Positions 8,361-11,385 of a stretch of 11,385 nt of DNA are shown here, one piece after another. The position numbers were made by a program, and so were the translations under genes. Source of the stretch: Asterionellopsis glacialis (taxonomy: Eukaryota; Bacillariophyta; Plagiogrammaphyceae; Rhaphoneidales; Asterionellopsidaceae); contig WKLE02005428.1 in the NCBI GenBank assembly GCA_014885115.2, forward strand, positions 1 to 11,385, written 5' to 3'. The notes beneath the pieces were generated by a model, which saw only the letters and a program-made list of their open reading frames with translations, was not told where the DNA came from and did no database searches. Position 1 is the first letter of the stretch. Each line of letters opens with the position of its first letter.

Positions 8361-9629
8361 CTAGCATTCTATATTTCGTAAATGCTTTAGTTCCCTTTTT
8401 ACCATTCCCTTTATTTTTCTGCGAGAACGGGAGGATTTTCTCATTGTACTACTGTGGTTCGCCCTAAGTCCCATTTTCCGATCCCATGCATGAATTTCTA
8501 TTTGACTCTTTTGGCTACGCCTTGTTGCACCATGTAGCAATAATAAATGCTGACGAAAATCTTCAATTTCACAAACGCCTGGGCGAAAGTCCAGTGGTTC
8601 AAAGTCGATATCACCACCACTACTAACACAGCCCTCCTCATGCGAAGACTCCTCATTATCAGATGAACCACCATTCAAGAAGTCTTGCGTCGTTTTGTGA
8701 TCGTCTGTCTGAAAGACGAAATCAAGAAAACTTAGAGTACTTCGTCTTCTTCTTGCTCTTCGTTGTTTAACCTCTGCAGATTTTTCCGATTGATAGGGTC
8801 GATGAGGAAGCTTGCAATCGTCGTCTGCACCTTCAGTTGGTGTAGGGGAGGATATAGATCCTTTGTTTCGAACAAGATTGCTACCACTATTTTCGAGCGA
8901 GAAGTATGAGTCACCTACTAAGATATTCGATTCACTAGACATTGTAGAATTGACCGCATCTGTTTGGGATCGGCATGGGGTTTGTTGATGAAAAGCTGTA
9001 TCTAGCCTATTTTGAAGTTGAGTAATTCTATTGCCTAGAGCTCGCTGTGAATTAATGAGGGATGAATAACATTGTTCATCGTTTGAGTTTGGACTGTCGA
9101 TACTCTCCATTTCTGTTAGGTACTCGCCCTCTTTCGCTTCGTGCGACTTTTGAGTGATAATATGCTTTTTTTAGAGCTACAGCTTGTTGTAGTCGAGGCA
9201 CCTTGAATTTAATAATCTCAAGTTCAAGTATTTCATCTGAAATATGTATTTGGCTTTTCTCATAAAAGTCACAAGCACTTGTGACAAAAAAATCTGTGAC
9301 TAGAAAATCGACTAACGTATTCGTAGAATGTACCAGGAGCTATTAATTACATAAATTCAGATATTTCCAAACTATTTAAGAGAGATACAGACAATACGTA
9401 CTTCGAGTTTTACTCTTATCATTTACCTGTACAGGTAGATCCCACCTGTTGCTTGTACCAGTACCGCACCAGGTAGAGGTACAACATACCTAACTGTATT
9501 GCCAAAACCAGGTGTGATCGTGAAGAATGCCCAGCAAACCCCTCCCATCCCAGAATCAGGAGTCATTTTGTGATGATTTTTCTGTTTACACACAGAAAAA
9601 CTTTCTCTGCCAGTAGTAGACTGTAGCAT
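8361..9629 (-). CDS. Basic, probably nuclear protein of unknown family, three exons proposed
   Basis: Exon 3 is 8361-9044 and exon 2 is 9124-9277, joined in phase 0 by a 79-nt intron (GTACCT donor, T-rich TTCACAG acceptor). Exon 2 has no Met. The best upstream exon is 9490-9629: a GTATGT donor, a 212-nt intron and compatible phase, giving 325 residues. Exon 2 reads as a charged helix that continues into exon 3 as a possible coiled coil (RITQLQNRL). Exon 3 then has a basic cluster, KQRRARRRR, as a likely nuclear localisation signal. An acidic serine-rich linker (SSDNEESSHEE) follows, then a compact C-terminal segment with EIHAWDRKMGL and a basic tail. I recognise no named domain. Exons 2 and 3 are well supported by reading-frame quality; exon 1 is tentative. 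If the upstream exons are wrong, a 249-residue protein starting at ATG 9110 is the fallback. Confidence 0.6.
9268..9285. promoter_or_regulatory. Hairpin spanning a proposed splice acceptor
   Basis: Arms GTCACAAG (9268-9275) and CTTGTGAC (9278-9285) are perfect complements with a two-base loop. On the minus strand the proposed 3' splice site AG ends at 9278, so the acceptor would sit at the loop. Whether it affects splicing is inference. Confidence 0.35.
9315..9490. repeat. TACCTG repeats within the proposed first intron of the nuclear-protein gene
   Basis: TACCTGTACAGGTA at 9424-9437 is identical to the palindrome at 7385. Degenerate TACCAGG, CACCTG and CACCAGGTA copies surround it. All lie between the proposed donor at 9489 and acceptor at 9278, which would explain why this intron is about twice as long as the others. 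Confidence 0.5.
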
Positions 9630-9951
9630 GAATGGCGACTTAAAAATTAATCATGTACCTGAACAAGTACAGAAACAAACCTGCCAGGTGCGACAACGTC
9701 GATCCATCTATCTGGCTCTACCTTTACAGCAATCGGCGAGATATCTGGCGAGGGTACTAGTACCAGCTACATGCACCATTTGATATTCACTCAAAAGATG
9801 TACGCTCTAAGGCATATCAGTATTGAGTGTTTTCTTGTCATTTTAGTCGTACCTGTATCTTCGTCCTAACAGTGTGTCAAATGATGGTACGGAATGCCCA
9901 AGAACATCTATTGTGTGTAGCAGGTATTTATAAAAAATATATTATACCAGA

Positions 9952-10143
9952 TACCTGGTACAGGAAAAGTGTACCAACCAGATACGCTGATTGTTTGTTT
10001 GTCTCTCCGATTAAACGTGACTGATGTTAAGGAGCAATGAACGTGTACCGGTATTGTATCATGGCGAATACTAATTAGCCTTACCTGGTAGGCCCCAATC
10101 AATCCTCTAGAGCACTAGAATACGGTCCTTTCATACCAGGTAC
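9952..10143. repeat. TACCWGGTA motif cluster
   Basis: TACCTGGTACAGG lies at 9952-9964, TACCTGGTA at 10082-10090 and TACCAGGTAC at 10134-10143, with CGTGTACCGGTA near 10042. All are non-coding. Confidence 0.55.
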
Positions 10144-10172
10144 GTGTTTCATACCCCTATTAAAATTGCTGG

Positions 10173-10186
10173 TCTCTCTAGAGAGA
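10173..10186. repeat. TCTCTCTAGAGAGA palindrome, copy 3
   Basis: This 14-mer is identical to those at 292 and 7590. Here the flanks extend the symmetry instead of repeating directly: TGG before it and CCA shortly after allow a near-perfect 23-nt hairpin from 10170 to 10192. Confidence 0.65.
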
Positions 10187-10373
10187 AGACCATATTTCAC
10201 GACCACGGAAAATTCCAATAAAGCACAATTATTTCTTGATTGGTGCACTGGCCAACTTTTTTCAGTGAGAACTTTGCATCACTTACAATACAAGTTACAC
10301 AATAACAAATAACACTAGTAGGTCCGCTGGAGGTCCCAGAACAAAAAACAAGACATCTTACAGTACCAGCAGT

Positions 10374-10414
10374 AAGTTCAGAGCAGAAAGTTCAAGCAAG
10401 AAGGTTCAAGTTCC
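10374..10414. repeat. Short degenerate tandem repeat
   Basis: Three consecutive units read AAGTTCAGAGCAG, AAAGTTCAAGCAAG and AAGGTTCAAGTTCC. The shared core is AGTTCAAG or GTTCA. No coding context. Confidence 0.4.
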
Positions 10415-10571
10415 TGTGTAATTTGTACTGTATGTGACAAGCAGACTCTGCATCTCACATATGTAAATCACCAAAGAACATTTTTTTTCTTGTAAAACCC
10501 TTAGACATATTTCTACACTATGAACAGTCACAATTCGGTCATCTCACTAATTTCCATTCGGCAACCCTTGA

Positions 10572-10885
10572 AATACAAAAATTCAACATGAAAAGCCTTC
10601 TTTATGTGTCGTAATCGTACAATTTAGGACATTATTTTCCGAAGTACTTAGTACAGGCAATAACGCTGCACTACCGCTTTTGGTTGTTCATGTCACAGTA
10701 GGCCTTCTTGATAATATTGTATGATCCCGTAGGATTTCATGTATGTTGATGGTTTTGATCTAACACTGCTGCAGCTTCAGAGCGATTGCAACAACCTAGA
10801 GTCTGAATTATCTGGTGTGAGAGCCACTACCTCGTTCGACTTGCAAGTGAGGCAGACCTTTGCTGTTTTGTGCTGCTTTTCATAA
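10572..10885 (+). pseudogene. Coding-like fragment pair, possible gene remnant or unplaced exons
   Basis: Two open stretches lie in different frames. The first, 10572-10724, is 50 codons without an ATG start and has a hydrophobic C-terminal part (LPLLVVHVTVGLLD). The second, 10739-10885, starts with ATG and encodes 48 residues including QLQSDCNNLESELSGVR, which reads as a coiled-coil-like helix. A GTGAGG donor follows CAA near 10847, so the second could be a real exon. The in-frame TAG just upstream of its ATG could be the end of an acceptor. I recognise no family. A decayed gene, exons of one small gene, and chance open frames are all possible. Confidence 0.25.
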
Positions 10886-11092
10886 TAATATTCATTTGAA
10901 AACAGGATTAGTTTTATTTTTTGTAATACTCCACCCACGATTGTGAGAAAGGGTTGACCCCATTACTCAGTCAACTATGAGCATTAAACATTTTGCAAAT
11001 TCGCCCTGCATGAGATTTCATTCTTTAATGTGTAGAATCATTTTTCGTTATGATAGGAGCGCGCGTGAAGCAGATCTTATCGTCCAGAACTC

Positions 11093-11100
11093 TATATAAA
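11093..11100 (+). promoter_or_regulatory. TATA box, plus orientation
   Basis: TATATAAA lies 69 bp before the ATG at 11162, a spacing that fits a start site about 30 bp downstream and a short leader. It is the better of the two TATA boxes in the window because an open frame follows it. Confidence 0.45.
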
Positions 11101-11161
11101 TGTTTATCTTTAGCAAAAGCTGGGAGCACAGTTCATTCGAACAGGAGCAGTAAATTGACAG

Positions 11162-11385
11162 ATGCATTTTAAAATAAATTTTATGAAAAGAAGACGTCTG
11201 CATCAAACATTATCGAAATATCTTGGTCGGAAAACTATTTATATCTGCAGCTTTCAGATCGATTGCAGACAGATTTCATGTTTTATTATTTTCTTTTCCT
11301 GCACAGTGCACGTTGTGGCAGCTTGTTCAAGTGGAGGTAAACTCCTGTAATTGATGAAGATGCGTTAACTTCCATAGCATTCTTT
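11162..11385 (+). CDS. Possible first exon of a plus-strand gene leaving the window
   Basis: The frame opens at ATG 11162 (or 11183) behind a TATA box and runs to a stop at 11350. A good donor, GGAG then GTAAAC, lies at 11337 just before that stop, so the exon may end at 11336 and the gene continue beyond the window. Residues 8-24 are basic (MKRRR start) and a hydrophobic stretch, FIIFFSCTVHVVAA, follows, which could be a membrane segment or late signal anchor. An internal T-rich CTGCACAG at about 11300 could instead be an acceptor and split this exon. I recognise no family; a chance frame cannot be excluded. Confidence 0.3.

Larger units (their letters stand above)
9630..11161. other. Mostly gene-poor region with repeats and coding-like scraps
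   Basis: From 9630 to 10200 there are many TACCWGGTA-type motifs and one TCTCTCTAGAGAGA copy, with no gene I can support. From 10374 to 10414 lie three degenerate copies of a 13-14-nt unit starting AAGTTCA. From 10572 to 10885 there are two coding-like open stretches, described separately. The rest is AT-rich with nothing recognisable; no tRNA-like or snRNA-like pattern was seen. Confidence 0.45.

Noticed and set aside
8122..8367. 81-codon minus-strand frame overlapping the end of the nuclear-protein gene
   Set aside because: It begins a few bases before that gene's stop codon and is AT-rich with a phenylalanine-, leucine- and isoleucine-heavy product; 3' untranslated sequence is more likely.
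9166..9172. Possible frameshift at a homopolymer of seven T (A7 on the minus strand) above ATG 9110
   Set aside because: A 79-nt intron at 9045-9123 with good splice sites and matching phase explains the frame change without a frameshift.

Overview
The window looks like nuclear DNA of a diatom or a close stramenopile relative. It is AT-rich and has spliceosomal introns of roughly 80 to 210 nt with GT..AG ends. Its largest gene encodes a surface protein with a long P-T-K-x-P-T repeat, one membrane span and a cytosolic PDZ domain, a layout I associate with diatoms. Nothing looks bacterial: there are no operons or Shine-Dalgarno spacing, and no rRNA, tRNA or CRISPR. The species cannot be named from the sequence alone.

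Layout: 1-622 has no gene. A HAD-superfamily phosphatase gene (minus, two exons) fills 623-1872. A promoter-like gap with a strong palindrome follows. A small secreted ShKT-domain gene (minus, two exons) lies at 2381-2934. Only 22 bp separate its start codon from that of a probable plus-strand gene (2957-3751), whose middle is interrupted by a GC-rich, palindrome-bearing stretch. The PT-repeat/TM/PDZ gene (minus, two exons) spans 4247-6480. A 1.9 kb gene-poor stretch follows, then an unrecognised basic, probably nuclear, protein gene (minus, three exons proposed) at 8361-9629. The last 1.7 kb is mostly gene-poor. It holds some coding-like fragments and a TATA box with what may be the first exon of a plus-strand gene leaving the window.

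Several proteins become sensible only after splicing. One 104 nt intron completes the six-cysteine ShKT domain, one 101 nt intron joins the PDZ domain to the surface protein, and one 83 nt intron supplies HAD motif IV. The genes do not form an obvious pathway. Two encode secretory-pathway or surface products, one a membrane-anchored or secreted phosphatase, and one a likely nuclear protein.

The unusual layer is non-coding. A palindromic motif TACCWGGTA, with the related 14-bp palindrome TACCTGTACAGGTA, recurs many times from about 3360 onward and never inside a confidently called coding exon. A second, identical 14-bp palindrome, TCTCTCTAGAGAGA, occurs three times kilobases apart, once between perfect 8-bp direct repeats. 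These look like remnants or insertion footprints of short mobile elements, or like a dispersed protein-binding site. I did not find a convincing new multi-gene system.
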